From JBBECE01 sp040881985 (lineage in GTDB: Bacteria > Pseudomonadota > Alphaproteobacteria > Rhizobiales > Devosiaceae), in the NCBI GenBank assembly GCA_040881985.1, contig JBBECE010000002.1, positions 1 through 47,473 of the forward strand: DNA of 47,473 nucleotides. The letters are read 5' to 3'. This document shows, in pieces, positions 15,637 through 23,714 of this stretch. A model generated the notes under the pieces. That model made no database searches, had not been told where the DNA came from, and worked only from the letters and a program-made list of their open reading frames with translations. Position 1 is the first letter of the stretch, and each line of letters opens with the position of its first letter. The position numbers and the translations under genes are program-made.

Positions 15637-16614
15637 ATGCGGCGATTCGTCATCCTCGGTCTTGTTGTCCTGCTCGTGGTCTTGCTCTGGTCCGGTCTCT
15701 GGCAATACGGGGCCGAACAAGTCCGGGCGCAGATCGAAGCGCTCGCCGAAAATCCTTCGGCCAGCCTCGCCTGCGGCCGCCTCGACATTGCCGGTTTTCC
15801 CTTCCGGTTCGACGTGACCTGCAGCGACGCGACCGTCGTCCGTCTCGACCTCACCGCCCGCACCCCCGAGATCAAGGCGACCGCCCTCGCCTACCGGCCC
15901 GGTCATGTCATCGCCTTCGTCAAGTCCCCCGTCGCCCTCTCCGACGCCTTTTTCGGCACCGAGCGCGAACTGCGGTTCGAAGGGGCCGAAGCAAGCCTGC
16001 GCCTCTCCGGATTCCTGCCCGAAAGTTTTGCCCTCGAGCGCTTCTCGGTGGAGCTCACCGGCGCGACGCTCCACGATGTCCTGGTCGGCGACGAAACGCT
16101 GCTGACGCTGGCCACCGCCGAATTCCATCTGCTCGACAGCGGAGCGTCGGATCGCGAGCCGGGCGGCCTCGCCGCCTATGCGACCGCCGCCGGGCTCGAC
16201 TATCCCGAGGCCGAGATCGAAGCCGGAACGCTCATCGCCACGGCAATGCTGACCCGCTTCCCGCGGCGCCTGCTCGATTGGTCCGGCCCGGCACTGCTTT
16301 CGGAGTGGGTCGAAGCCAGCGGCGCCCTCACGCTCGAAGAATTCGCCTTCACGGCAGACGGGCTCGACATCGCGGCGACCGGCAACGCCAGCCTCGACGC
16401 CTCGGGCCTCATCAACGGCACCCTCAGAACCACCTCGAAAGGGCTGATCGAGCGGCTGGACCTGGAATTCCTCGGCGACACCAGGCCGCTCTTTATCGGA
16501 ACCCCCGGCGCGGACGGGAGCTACACCAACCAATTCTCGATGCGGGGAGGATATCTCTTCGCGGGGATCGTGCCGGTGCCGCTTTTGCAGCTCGCGATCG
16601 ACCCGCTGTTTTAG
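15637..16614 (+). CDS. DUF2125 family protein, probably envelope-associated
   Basis: The 325-residue protein has an N-terminal hydrophobic anchor or signal (FVILGLVVLLVVLLWSGLW), then a long beta-rich region with C-G-x-x-D-I-A-G-F-P-F-R near residues 47-58, which is the hallmark of the DUF2125 family. Function is unknown. The domain resembles envelope proteins rich in repeated strands, so a periplasmic location is likely. Its TAG overlaps the TAA of the convergent tyrC gene (TTAG). In rhizobia this gene is regularly a neighbour of tyrC. Confidence 0.82.
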   Translation: MRRFVILGLVVLLVVLLWSGLWQYGAEQVRAQIEALAENPSASLACGRLDIAGFPFRFDVTCSDATVVRLDLTARTPEIKATALAYRPGHVIAFVKSPVALSDAFFGTERELRFEGAEASLRLSGFLPESFALERFSVELTGATLHDVLVGDETLLTLATAEFHLLDSGASDREPGGLAAYATAAGLDYPEAEIEAGTLIATAMLTRFPRRLLDWSGPALLSEWVEASGALTLEEFAFTADGLDIAATGNASLDASGLINGTLRTTSKGLIERLDLEFLGDTRPLFIGTPGADGSYTNQFSMRGGYLFAGIVPVPLLQLAIDPLF

Positions 16615-17522
16615 CTCTTGCCGCCGCGCCGCCCGAAGTCCGGCGCCGCCGTATCCTGCCCCGCCTCGACGATCGAGCGCCGGACTTCCCGGGTCTTGGT
16701 GAACAGCTTTTCGAGCCCTTCCCCGTCGCCGTTGCGGACCATCTTCTGCAGCGCCGTCAAATCTTCCATGAACCGCCCGAGCATTTCGAGCACCGCCTCG
16801 CGGTTGGTCAGGAACACGTCGCGCCACATCACCGGATCGGACGCCGCGATGCGGGTGAAGTCGCGAAAGCCGGAGGCCGAATATTTGATCACCTCCGACT
16901 TGGTGACCTCCTCGAGTTCGTCGGCGGTGCCGACGATATTGTAGGCGATGAGATGCGGTACGTGGCTGGTGATCGCCAGCACCAGGTCGTGATGCCGGGC
17001 ATCCATGATCTCGACCGATGAGCCGAGCGCCTTCCAGAATTCGGCGAGCTTGGCGACCGCCGCCGACGAGCTTGTCGGCATGGGGGTCAGGATGCACCAG
17101 CGATTCTCGAAGAGCTCGGCGAACCCCGCGTCCGGGCCCGAATGTTCGGTCCCCGCCAACGGATGGCCGGGCACGAAATGCACATACGAGGGCACGATCG
17201 GGGCGAGGACGCTCTGCACATGGCCTTTGACCGAGCCGACATCGGTCAGGATCGTCCCGACACCGAGATATTGCTGGATCGCCTTGCCGATCGCCCGGTA
17301 GGCGCCGACCGGGGTGCAAAGGACCACGAGGTCCGCCCCGTCGACGGCAACCGCCGGATCGACCCCATACAAATCTCCGAGCCCCAGCGCCTTGGCCTTG
17401 GCCAGCGTTTCGCGGCTGCGGGTTGCGATCGCGATTTCCCCGGCAAGCCCACGGCGCTTGACGGCGCGCGCAAGCGAGGAGCCGATCAGCCCGATACCGA
17501 TCAGCGCCATCTTCCGGAACAT
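16611..17522 (-). CDS. tyrC: Prephenate/arogenate dehydrogenase
   Basis: The 303-residue NAD-dependent enzyme of tyrosine synthesis has an N-terminal Rossmann motif, ALIGIGLIGSSLARAVKRRG, then VVLCTPVGAY, the substrate-binding F-V-P-G-H-P-L-A-G-T-E-H segment, and DARHHDLVLAITSHVPHL. No chorismate mutase or ACT domain is fused. The ATG at 17522 has GAGG 8 nt upstream; an ATG at 17540 would overlap hisC. It is co-transcribed with hisC, the usual arrangement in which the aminotransferase can also serve aromatic amino acids. Prephenate versus arogenate preference cannot be told from sequence. Confidence 0.9.
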   Translation of the reverse strand: MFRKMALIGIGLIGSSLARAVKRRGLAGEIAIATRSRETLAKAKALGLGDLYGVDPAVAVDGADLVVLCTPVGAYRAIGKAIQQYLGVGTILTDVGSVKGHVQSVLAPIVPSYVHFVPGHPLAGTEHSGPDAGFAELFENRWCILTPMPTSSSAAVAKLAEFWKALGSSVEIMDARHHDLVLAITSHVPHLIAYNIVGTADELEEVTKSEVIKYSASGFRDFTRIAASDPVMWRDVFLTNREAVLEMLGRFMEDLTALQKMVRNGDGEGLEKLFTKTREVRRSIVEAGQDTAAPDFGRRGGKS

Positions 17523-17532
17523 GGGCGTTGCC

Positions 17533-18675
17533 TCAGCCATGCCGGCCCAATCCGTTCAAAACCATTGCCACGCGCCGCATCGCCTCTTCGCCGCCGATCG
17601 AAATGCGCAACGCGTTCGGCAACCCGTACGCGTCCATCTCGCGGACGATCAGTCCCTCGGCCAAAAGCGCCGCATTGGCGTCGGCCGCGCTGGGGCCGGC
17701 CTCGTCCGCAAACAACACCAGTACGAAATTGCCCTCACTCGGCAAGACCCGTATCCAGTTGGCCTCAAGATTCTCCCCAAGCCAGCGGCGCCAGCGGGCG
17801 TTGTGCGACTTCAGCTTTCGGGTGAACGCCTTGTCGCGCGCCGCCGCCGTGGCCGCCGCCTGGGCCGGGGAGCCGACATTGAACGGCCCGCGCAGCCGGT
17901 TGATCGCATCGACGAGCCAAGGCCGCCCGTAGAGCCAGCCGACCCTGAGCCCTGCGAGCCCCATCTTCGAGAAGGTCCTGACCATTACCACGTTTTCGGC
18001 CGCATCGACGAGCTCGATGCCCGGCTCATAGTCCTCCGCCGTCACATACTCCGCGTAAGCCGAATCGACGACCAGCAACACGCCCGAGGGTAGGTCGCGA
18101 TGCAGCCGCTGCATTTCCGCCGCGCTCAGATACGAACCGGTCGGATTGTTCGGATTGGCGATAAAAACGACCCGCGTTTTCGCACTGACCGCGTTCAGCA
18201 CCGAGGCGACGTCGGTCCGGTAATCCTTCTCCGGCGCCACGACCGCCTTGCCGCCCGCCCCGGTGATGACGATCGGATAGACCAGAAACCCGTATTGGCT
18301 GACGACCGCCTCGTCCCCTGGCCCGATATAGGCCTGGGCGATCAGATGCAACAATTCGTCCGAGCCGGTCCCGACAACGATCCTGTCGGGGTCGAGCCCG
18401 TGCGCCTGCCCGATGGCGCGGCGCAGCCCGGTTGCCGAACCGTCCGGATAGGCGGCGAGCCCGGCGACCGCTTCCCTATAGGCCTTGATCGCCTTCGGGC
18501 TCGCGCCGAGCGGGGACTCATTGCTCGACAGTTTGACCGGCGCCTTGATGCCGGTCGCTTGCGCGCGGCCGGGCACATACGGGGCGATCTCGAGGATGCC
18601 GGGCTGGGGTTCGGGACGAGTGTTCACGGAAATCTTGCCGGTTTGGGGACCGTTGCGGTTGCGGCGGCGCAACAT
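17533..18675 (-). CDS. hisC: Histidinol-phosphate/aromatic aminotransferase
   Basis: This class I/II PLP aminotransferase has VKLSSNESPLGASPKAI at the N-terminus, the FIANPNNPTGSYL block, the D-S-A-Y-A-E-Y segment, the PLP lysine in RTFSKMGLAGLRVGW, and the C-terminal arginine in LRISIG. The start is uncertain. The ATG at 18675 has GAGG 9 nt upstream and gives 380 residues. A GTG at 18627 would give 364 residues, closer to the family. It forms an operon with the downstream tyrC, so it may also transaminate prephenate or aromatic keto acids, which is inference. Confidence 0.9.
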   Translation of the reverse strand: MLRRRNRNGPQTGKISVNTRPEPQPGILEIAPYVPGRAQATGIKAPVKLSSNESPLGASPKAIKAYREAVAGLAAYPDGSATGLRRAIGQAHGLDPDRIVVGTGSDELLHLIAQAYIGPGDEAVVSQYGFLVYPIVITGAGGKAVVAPEKDYRTDVASVLNAVSAKTRVVFIANPNNPTGSYLSAAEMQRLHRDLPSGVLLVVDSAYAEYVTAEDYEPGIELVDAAENVVMVRTFSKMGLAGLRVGWLYGRPWLVDAINRLRGPFNVGSPAQAAATAAARDKAFTRKLKSHNARWRRWLGENLEANWIRVLPSEGNFVLVLFADEAGPSAADANAALLAEGLIVREMDAYGLPNALRISIGGEEAMRRVAMVLNGLGRHG

Positions 18676-18714
18676 AGTCGAGAGCCTCGAGCGACGCAAA
18701 GAAAACCCGGGCCA

Positions 18715-19449
18715 TCAGCCCGAGCGCGGCAGCGCCGGCACCCCCATTTCCGGCAAGGCCACCAGCCGGCTGGCGCGGGCCCGCCGTGCCACCGCCGGAT
18801 AGTTCTCGCGCCTTGCCCGCACCGCCATGATCCCCGCCAGGGCCGAACCGAAAAACCGCCCTCCGACCTCGAAGGCCCGCGCCGAGTTGATCACCAGCGG
18901 CAGATTGGTCGGCGGCAAGTAGAGCGCATCGCGCCAGACTTCCGGGGTGAAGGAGTGGTCGCGCAACAGCCGCGAAAGCTGCACCTTGGAGAATGGATGG
19001 CCGTGCCCGAACGGGGTATTGTCGCGCTGCGCCCAGAGCCCCCGCCGCCGCGGCACCACAATGACAAGCCGCGCCCCCGGTGCGGTCACCCGCCAGAGTT
19101 CGCGCATCAGCTCCTCGGCGTCTGCCACATGCTCGAAGCCGTGCACCGCGATAACCAGATCGACCGCCGCGTCGGTCAGCGGCAATTCCAGCGGATCGAC
19201 CATTACCGCATGGCAGGGTTCGTCCTCCGGCCAGCGCACGATCCCCTGCCGCGCCGGCATGAAGGCCATCACCCGCTCTGCCCTGTCGATAAACTGCATC
19301 AGATAAGGCGGGGTGAAGCCGAGCCCGACGATGCGCTTGCCCTGGTGCTCCGCCGCCAGCTCCTTGACGAGCTCGCGGATCAGTCGCCGGCAGATCCGCC
19401 CGAGCGGCGACTTGTAAAACGAGACAAGCTCCTCGATCCCGATGGCCAT
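18715..19449 (-). CDS. Class I SAM-dependent methyltransferase
   Basis: The 244-residue protein has a degenerate SAM-binding motif I (IVGLGFTPPYL), then DPLELPLTDAAVDLVIAVHGFEHV, the methyltransferase type 11 acidic and motif II region, and a PGARLVIVVPRRRGLW strand. The substrate is unknown. It lies upstream of hisC on the same strand and is divergent from gloB, the standard rhizobial arrangement. The 109 bp between its start and the gloB start should hold both promoters. Confidence 0.85.
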   Translation of the reverse strand: MAIGIEELVSFYKSPLGRICRRLIRELVKELAAEHQGKRIVGLGFTPPYLMQFIDRAERVMAFMPARQGIVRWPEDEPCHAVMVDPLELPLTDAAVDLVIAVHGFEHVADAEELMRELWRVTAPGARLVIVVPRRRGLWAQRDNTPFGHGHPFSKVQLSRLLRDHSFTPEVWRDALYLPPTNLPLVINSARAFEVGGRFFGSALAGIMAVRARRENYPAVARRARASRLVALPEMGVPALPRSG

Positions 19450-19558
19450 TCTCGGTTCCCCCGCGGGCGCCGGGCCCAGTCTGCACCGGAGGCGGCCGCA
19501 TTGTCATCCGGCAAGCCCGCGGCCTACTCTGCCGGCCGACTGCTGCGCGAGGGGAACC

Positions 19559-20326
19559 ATGCCCTACGAGATCATTTGCCGGCCGGCGCTCAAGGACAAT
19601 TTCGCGGTACTGGTGCATTGCATGTCGACCGGCCTCACCGTCGCCATCGACGCCCCCGAAGCCGCCCCGTATGAGAAGGCTCTCGCCGAACGCGGCTGGA
19701 CACTCGACGTCATCGTCATCACCCACCATCACCCCGACCACACCCAGGCGATCCCGGCGCTAAAGGCGCGGAACGGGGCGACCGTCTATTGCCCGCGCAG
19801 CGAGGCGGACAAGATCGAGGGCATCGACGAGCGGGTCAGGGGAGGCGACGAGATCGCCTTCGGCTCCGGCCGCTTCAATGTCCTCGACACGCCCGGCCAC
19901 ACGCTCGGTCACGTCGCCTATTTCGAGCCGGAAGGCATATCGCTTTTTTGTGGGGACGCGCTGTTCTCGCTCGGTTGCGGCCGGATGTTCGAGGGCGAGA
20001 AAAACGCCATGTGGGCCGGGCTCAAGCGCTTGCGCGCGCTCCCCGACGAGACAACCGTCTATTGCGGCCATGAATATACCGAGGCCAACGCCCGCTTCGC
20101 CCTTTCGATCGATCCCGACAATGCGGCGCTGAAAAAGCGCGCCACGGACGCCTCGCTTTTGCGCGCTGCGGAGAAATTCACCGTCCCCTTCAATCTCGGC
20201 GACGACAAGGGTGCCAATCCGTTCCTCAGGGCCGACGATCCGGCGCTGGCCGCCCGCATGGGTGTTGACGCCGCCGACCCGGCCTCGGTCTTCGCCGCCA
20301 TCCGCCTCGCCAAGGACAAGTTCTGA
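19559..20326 (+). CDS. gloB: Hydroxyacylglutathione hydrolase (glyoxalase II)
   Basis: The 255-residue metallo-beta-lactamase-fold enzyme hydrolyses S-lactoylglutathione to lactate. The metal motif is THHHPDHTQ, with further ligands in TPGHTLGHV, the aspartate of FCGDALFSLGCGR, and YCGHEYT. The C-terminal substrate-binding helices include NPFLR. The ATG at 19559 has GAGGGG just upstream. A proline replaces the more common tryptophan in the HHHWDH variant of the motif, which should be harmless. The GNAT gene follows after 3 bp. Confidence 0.93.
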   Translation: MPYEIICRPALKDNFAVLVHCMSTGLTVAIDAPEAAPYEKALAERGWTLDVIVITHHHPDHTQAIPALKARNGATVYCPRSEADKIEGIDERVRGGDEIAFGSGRFNVLDTPGHTLGHVAYFEPEGISLFCGDALFSLGCGRMFEGEKNAMWAGLKRLRALPDETTVYCGHEYTEANARFALSIDPDNAALKKRATDASLLRAAEKFTVPFNLGDDKGANPFLRADDPALAARMGVDAADPASVFAAIRLAKDKF

Positions 20327-20329
20327 ACC

Positions 20330-20884
20330 GTGAGCAAGGCGCCGGCGCTCTCCTTCCGGCCAGTGACACGGTCGCTATGGGCCGACCTCGAGAAACTCTT
20401 CTCCTCCCCCGGCGGCCCGAAATACTGTTGGTGCATGATCTGGCGCGCCACCCCCGAAGAAGGCCGCGGCACGACCGGCCCGGTGCGCAAGGCCCAGATG
20501 CGGACCCGCGTCGCGAAAAATGTCCCGGTCGGGCTGATCGGCTACGATAGCGACGAGCCTGCCGCCTGGGTCTCGATCGCGCCGCGCCCGACCTATCGCC
20601 GGCTCGGCGGCCCGCCGGACGAGCCGGGCGACGTCGTCTGGTCGCTCGCCTGCATGTTCGTCCGCCGCGCCCTCCGTGGCCGCGGCCTTGCCCATCAATT
20701 GATCGACGCCGCGGTCGCTCATGCCCGAAGCCGGGGCGCGACGACCGTCGAGGCGTATCCCGTGGCCCCCGACGCCCCGTCCTATCGCTTCATGGGTTTC
20801 GTGCCGGCCTTCGAGGCGGCCGGCTTCGCCTTTGTGGAGATGGCCGGCACTCGCCGCCACGTCATGCGCAAGCAACTCGACTGA
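20330..20884 (+). CDS. GNAT family N-acetyltransferase
   Basis: The 184-residue acetyltransferase has the acetyl-CoA binding motif VRRALRGRGLAHQLIDAAVAHA (R-G-R-G-L at about residues 121-125) and the closing strand SYRFMGFVPAFEAAGF. The GTG start lies 3 bp after the gloB stop, so the two are likely co-translated. The acceptor substrate is unknown. The N-terminal YCWCMIW segment is cysteine/tryptophan-rich, as in a GNAT subgroup often annotated only as acetyltransferase. Confidence 0.85.
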   Translation: MSKAPALSFRPVTRSLWADLEKLFSSPGGPKYCWCMIWRATPEEGRGTTGPVRKAQMRTRVAKNVPVGLIGYDSDEPAAWVSIAPRPTYRRLGGPPDEPGDVVWSLACMFVRRALRGRGLAHQLIDAAVAHARSRGATTVEAYPVAPDAPSYRFMGFVPAFEAAGFAFVEMAGTRRHVMRKQLD

Positions 20885-20912
20885 CCGGCCGGTCCGGGCG
20901 CTGGCCCTCAGC

Positions 20913-22307
20913 TTAGCCCTGCTTCGGCCCGACCATGTCCCCTGGCCTGACCATTCTGTCGAATTCCTCGCCGCTGAGGATTTTCAACTCGATCGCCGCT
21001 TCCTTCAGACTCTTGCCGGTCTTGTGGGCATGCCTGGCGATCGCCGCCGACTTGTCGTAGCCGATGAACGGATTGAGCGCCGTCACCAGCATCAGCGAAT
21101 TGTCGAGATGCGCCTTGATCCGGGCCCGGTTCGGATCGATCCCGACCGCGCAATGCTGTTTGAAACTCTCGCTTGCATCCGCCAGCAGCCGCACCGATTG
21201 CAGGAAATTATGCGCGATCACTGGCTTGAAGACGTTGAGCTCGAAATTGCCCTGGCTCGCCGCGATCCCGATCGCCGTGTCGTTCCCCATCACCTGCACA
21301 CACACCATGGTCAGCGCCTCGGCCTGGGTCGGATTGACTTTCCCCGGCATGATCGAGGAGCCCGGCTCGTTTTCTGGAATTGTGATTTCGCCCAGTCCCG
21401 AGCGCGGCCCGGAGGCGAGGAGGCGCACGTCGTTGGCGATCTTCATCAAGGCGACTGCCAATTGCTTCAGCGCCCCCGATGACCCGACAAAGGCATCGTG
21501 CCCCGCCATCAGCGCGAACTTGTTGGGCGCGGTGACGAATTCGCGCCCGGTCAGCGCGGCGATTTTTCCGGCGACAAGCGCGGCATAGGCTGGATGGGTA
21601 TTGAGTCCGGTGCCGACCGCCGTGCCGCCCAGCGCCAACTCATGGAGCTGCGGCAGCGTCGCTTTGATCGCCCGCACGGCAAGGTCGATCTGCGCCGCCC
21701 AGCCGCTGATCTCCTGCCCCAGCGTCAAGGGCGTCGCGTCCATCAGATGCGTCCGGCCGATCTTGACGACGTCGATGAACGCTTCGGACTTGTGGACCAG
21801 CGTCTCGTGGAGGCCGTGAACTTTCGGCAAGAGTTGCGTCTCGATCGCCTCGATCGCCGCGATATGCATCGCCGTGGGGAATGTGTCGTTTGAGGATTGC
21901 GACAGGTTGACGTGATCGTTGGGATGGACGGGCTCTTTCGACCCCATCGCGCCGCCCGCAATCTCGATCGCCCGGTTCGAGATCACCTCATTGACATTCA
22001 TGTTGGTCTGGGTGCCCGAGCCCGTTTGCCAGACGACCAGCGGGAAATTGTCCGCGAGCTTGCCCTCGATCACCTCGTCGGCGGCCTTGACGATCAGGTC
22101 GCGCAACCCGGCGTCGAGCAGCCCCAGGTCGAAATTGGCGAGTGCCGCGGCTTTCTTCACAATCCCGAAGGCGTGGATGATTTCGGGCGGCATGGTCTCG
22201 CCCCCGATCCGGAAATTCATCAGGGATCGCGCCGTCTGTGCGCCGTAATATCTGTCCGCCGGCACCTCGATCTTGCCGAAGGAATCGCTCTCGGTCCGGT
22301 TTTTCAT
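20913..22307 (-). CDS. fumC: Fumarate hydratase class II
   Basis: The 464-residue TCA-cycle enzyme interconverts fumarate and malate. It has the signature GSSIMPGKVNPTQAE with the catalytic serine, SGTQTNMNVNEVISNRA, and HPNDHVNLSQSSNDTFPTAMH. The ATG at 22307 (MKNRTESDSFGKIEVPADRYYG) gives the normal length; an upstream ATG at 22343 adds 12 residues without homology. A terminator for rpmF sits directly upstream, so fumC needs its own promoter or readthrough. Confidence 0.95.
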   Translation of the reverse strand: MKNRTESDSFGKIEVPADRYYGAQTARSLMNFRIGGETMPPEIIHAFGIVKKAAALANFDLGLLDAGLRDLIVKAADEVIEGKLADNFPLVVWQTGSGTQTNMNVNEVISNRAIEIAGGAMGSKEPVHPNDHVNLSQSSNDTFPTAMHIAAIEAIETQLLPKVHGLHETLVHKSEAFIDVVKIGRTHLMDATPLTLGQEISGWAAQIDLAVRAIKATLPQLHELALGGTAVGTGLNTHPAYAALVAGKIAALTGREFVTAPNKFALMAGHDAFVGSSGALKQLAVALMKIANDVRLLASGPRSGLGEITIPENEPGSSIMPGKVNPTQAEALTMVCVQVMGNDTAIGIAASQGNFELNVFKPVIAHNFLQSVRLLADASESFKQHCAVGIDPNRARIKAHLDNSLMLVTALNPFIGYDKSAAIARHAHKTGKSLKEAAIELKILSGEEFDRMVRPGDMVGPKQG

Positions 22308-22341
22308 TTCTGCCCCGGCCACCCCATCCAGCCGCTTAGAC

Positions 22342-22372
22342 AAAAAAACAACCGGCCCCGCAAGGGCCGGCC
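22342..22372 (-). terminator. Rho-independent terminator of rpmF
   Basis: On the minus strand a perfect CCGGCCC/GGGCCGG stem with a short TTGCG loop is followed by TTGTTTTTTT (ending at 22342). It lies about 26 bp beyond the rpmF stop and just before fumC. Confidence 0.85.
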
Positions 22373-22397
22373 ATCGGACAGGCGGTGAAAAGCGCCC

Positions 22398-22577
22398 TCA
22401 GTCGCGCGGCTTCAGGATCTCGCGGCCGCGATATTTGCCGGTTTTCAGGTCGATATGATGCGGCCGGCGCAACTCGCCCGACTCCTTGTCCTCGACATAG
22501 GCCGCCGGCTTCAACGCATCGGCGGAGCGGCGGAACCCGCGCTTCATCGGGGAGGTTTTCCGCTTGGGAACGGCCAT
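22398..22577 (-). CDS. rpmF: 50S ribosomal protein L32
   Basis: The 59-residue basic ribosomal protein has the family N-terminus MAVPKRKTSPMKRGFRRSAD and the HHIDLKTGKYRGREIL C-terminus of the alphaproteobacterial form. It lacks the zinc-binding cysteines found in some L32 versions. GGAG lies 6 nt before the ATG. A candidate -10 (TATACA, minus strand, about 22610) lies upstream with a weak -35. In many rhizobia rpmF is next to mtgA; here it is divergent from ispA. Confidence 0.95.
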   Translation of the reverse strand: MAVPKRKTSPMKRGFRRSADALKPAAYVEDKESGELRRPHHIDLKTGKYRGREILKPRD

Positions 22578-22670
22578 TGCAAGCTCCAATTCTCGGGGAT
22601 TGGCGGGCTGTATACCGGCGCCTCCGCCCATTGGCTAGCCCTTATCGCGCCGCAAGGCTAGAACCGCCCG

Positions 22671-23567
22671 ATGCACGCCCTTCTGGCCGACATCGAAGCC
22701 TGCGCCGCCGAGACCGAGGCGTTTCTCGAAGATTATCTGTCCGCCAGCAACGCAGCCTTCTCCGGCGCGCCGGCCCGGCTTATGGATGCCATGCGCTACG
22801 GGGCCCTCGGCGGCAAGCGGCTCAGGCCCTATTTGCTGCGCGCTGGCGCCGGCCTCTTCGGTATCCCCGCGAAAGCCACCCTTCGCGCCGGCGCCGCGGT
22901 CGAATGCGTCCATTGCTATTCGCTCATCCATGACGATTTGCCCGATATGGACAATGATGCTCTGCGGCGGGGAAGATCGTCCGTCTGGGCGGCCTACGAT
23001 CCCGCGACCGCCATCCTCGCCGGCGACGCGCTGTTGACCCTTGCGTTTTCAATTCTCGCCGATTCAGAGACTCATCCCGATCCGGGCATCCGCATTGCGC
23101 TCATCCGGCGCCTCGCGCTCGGCGCGGGCGCGGGTGGCATGGCCGGCGGGCAGATGGCCGACATCGAAGCCGAAAAATCCCGGCTCGACGAGGCGGAGAC
23201 TGTCAGAATGCAACGGCTAAAGACCGGGGCGCTGATCGAAGCAGCTATCGGCATGGGGGCGATCCTTGGCGGCGCCTCCGAGACGGAGACCGCCGCCCTT
23301 ACCCGCTACGCCGCCGCGACCGGCCTCGCCTTCCAGCTCGCCGACGACATTCTCGACGTGACCCAAAGTTCCGAAACTCTCGGCAAGACTGCCGGCAAGG
23401 ATCGGGACCGCAACAAATCGACCCTTGTCGGGCTCCTCGGCATCGACGAAGCCCGCGCCCGCCTCGACGCTTCGGTCGCCGAAGCCGTCGCCGCTCTCGA
23501 TCTGTTTGAAAAAAGGGCCGAACGCCTCCGCGATCTTGCCCGCTATTTCGCGGTGCGGGAGAGCTGA
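22671..23567 (+). CDS. ispA: Farnesyl/polyprenyl diphosphate synthase
   Basis: The 298-residue short-chain prenyltransferase has a first aspartate-rich motif DDLPDMDND (FARM) and a second, DDILD (SARM), with YGALGGKRLRPYL for diphosphate binding. The residues before the FARM (HCYSLIH) match farnesyl diphosphate synthases of the IspA type, so C15 product length is the best guess. It supplies ubiquinone and undecaprenol synthesis. After its TGA the same frame stays open for another 48 codons (see the entry at 23616). Confidence 0.9.
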   Translation: MHALLADIEACAAETEAFLEDYLSASNAAFSGAPARLMDAMRYGALGGKRLRPYLLRAGAGLFGIPAKATLRAGAAVECVHCYSLIHDDLPDMDNDALRRGRSSVWAAYDPATAILAGDALLTLAFSILADSETHPDPGIRIALIRRLALGAGAGGMAGGQMADIEAEKSRLDEAETVRMQRLKTGALIEAAIGMGAILGGASETETAALTRYAAATGLAFQLADDILDVTQSSETLGKTAGKDRDRNKSTLVGLLGIDEARARLDASVAEAVAALDLFEKRAERLRDLARYFAVRES

Positions 23568-23615
23568 CACTCACCCCGGAAACAGTTTGCGCCGATCTCG
23601 CGGCGCGCGTCGGAT

Positions 23616-23714
23616 TTGCATGTCATCGTCACCCGGGGTTCGACCGCCACCGCCCGCCGCCTTGTCGAACTCAGCGGCGGCAAGTGGGCCGATGCCTGCG
23701 ATGTGCGCGGCTAG
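23616..23714 (+). pseudogene. Possible gene remnant or tiny ORF after ispA, 32 residues
   Basis: Following the ispA stop, the same reading frame is open to a TAG at 23712. From a TTG at 23616 it encodes LHVIVTRGSTATARRLVELS and a further dozen residues ending ACDVRG. This looks like the C-terminal tail of a real protein, but I cannot name the family. No convincing ribosome binding site precedes it. Its stop shares CTAG with the stop of the convergent alginate-lyase-like gene, a pattern of true gene ends in this window. It is either a decayed gene cut when the downstream island arrived, or chance. Confidence 0.3.

Noticed and set aside
15505..17319. 604-codon minus-strand frame over DUF2125 and part of tyrC
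   Set aside because: Out of frame with tyrC and antisense to DUF2125; no family resemblance.
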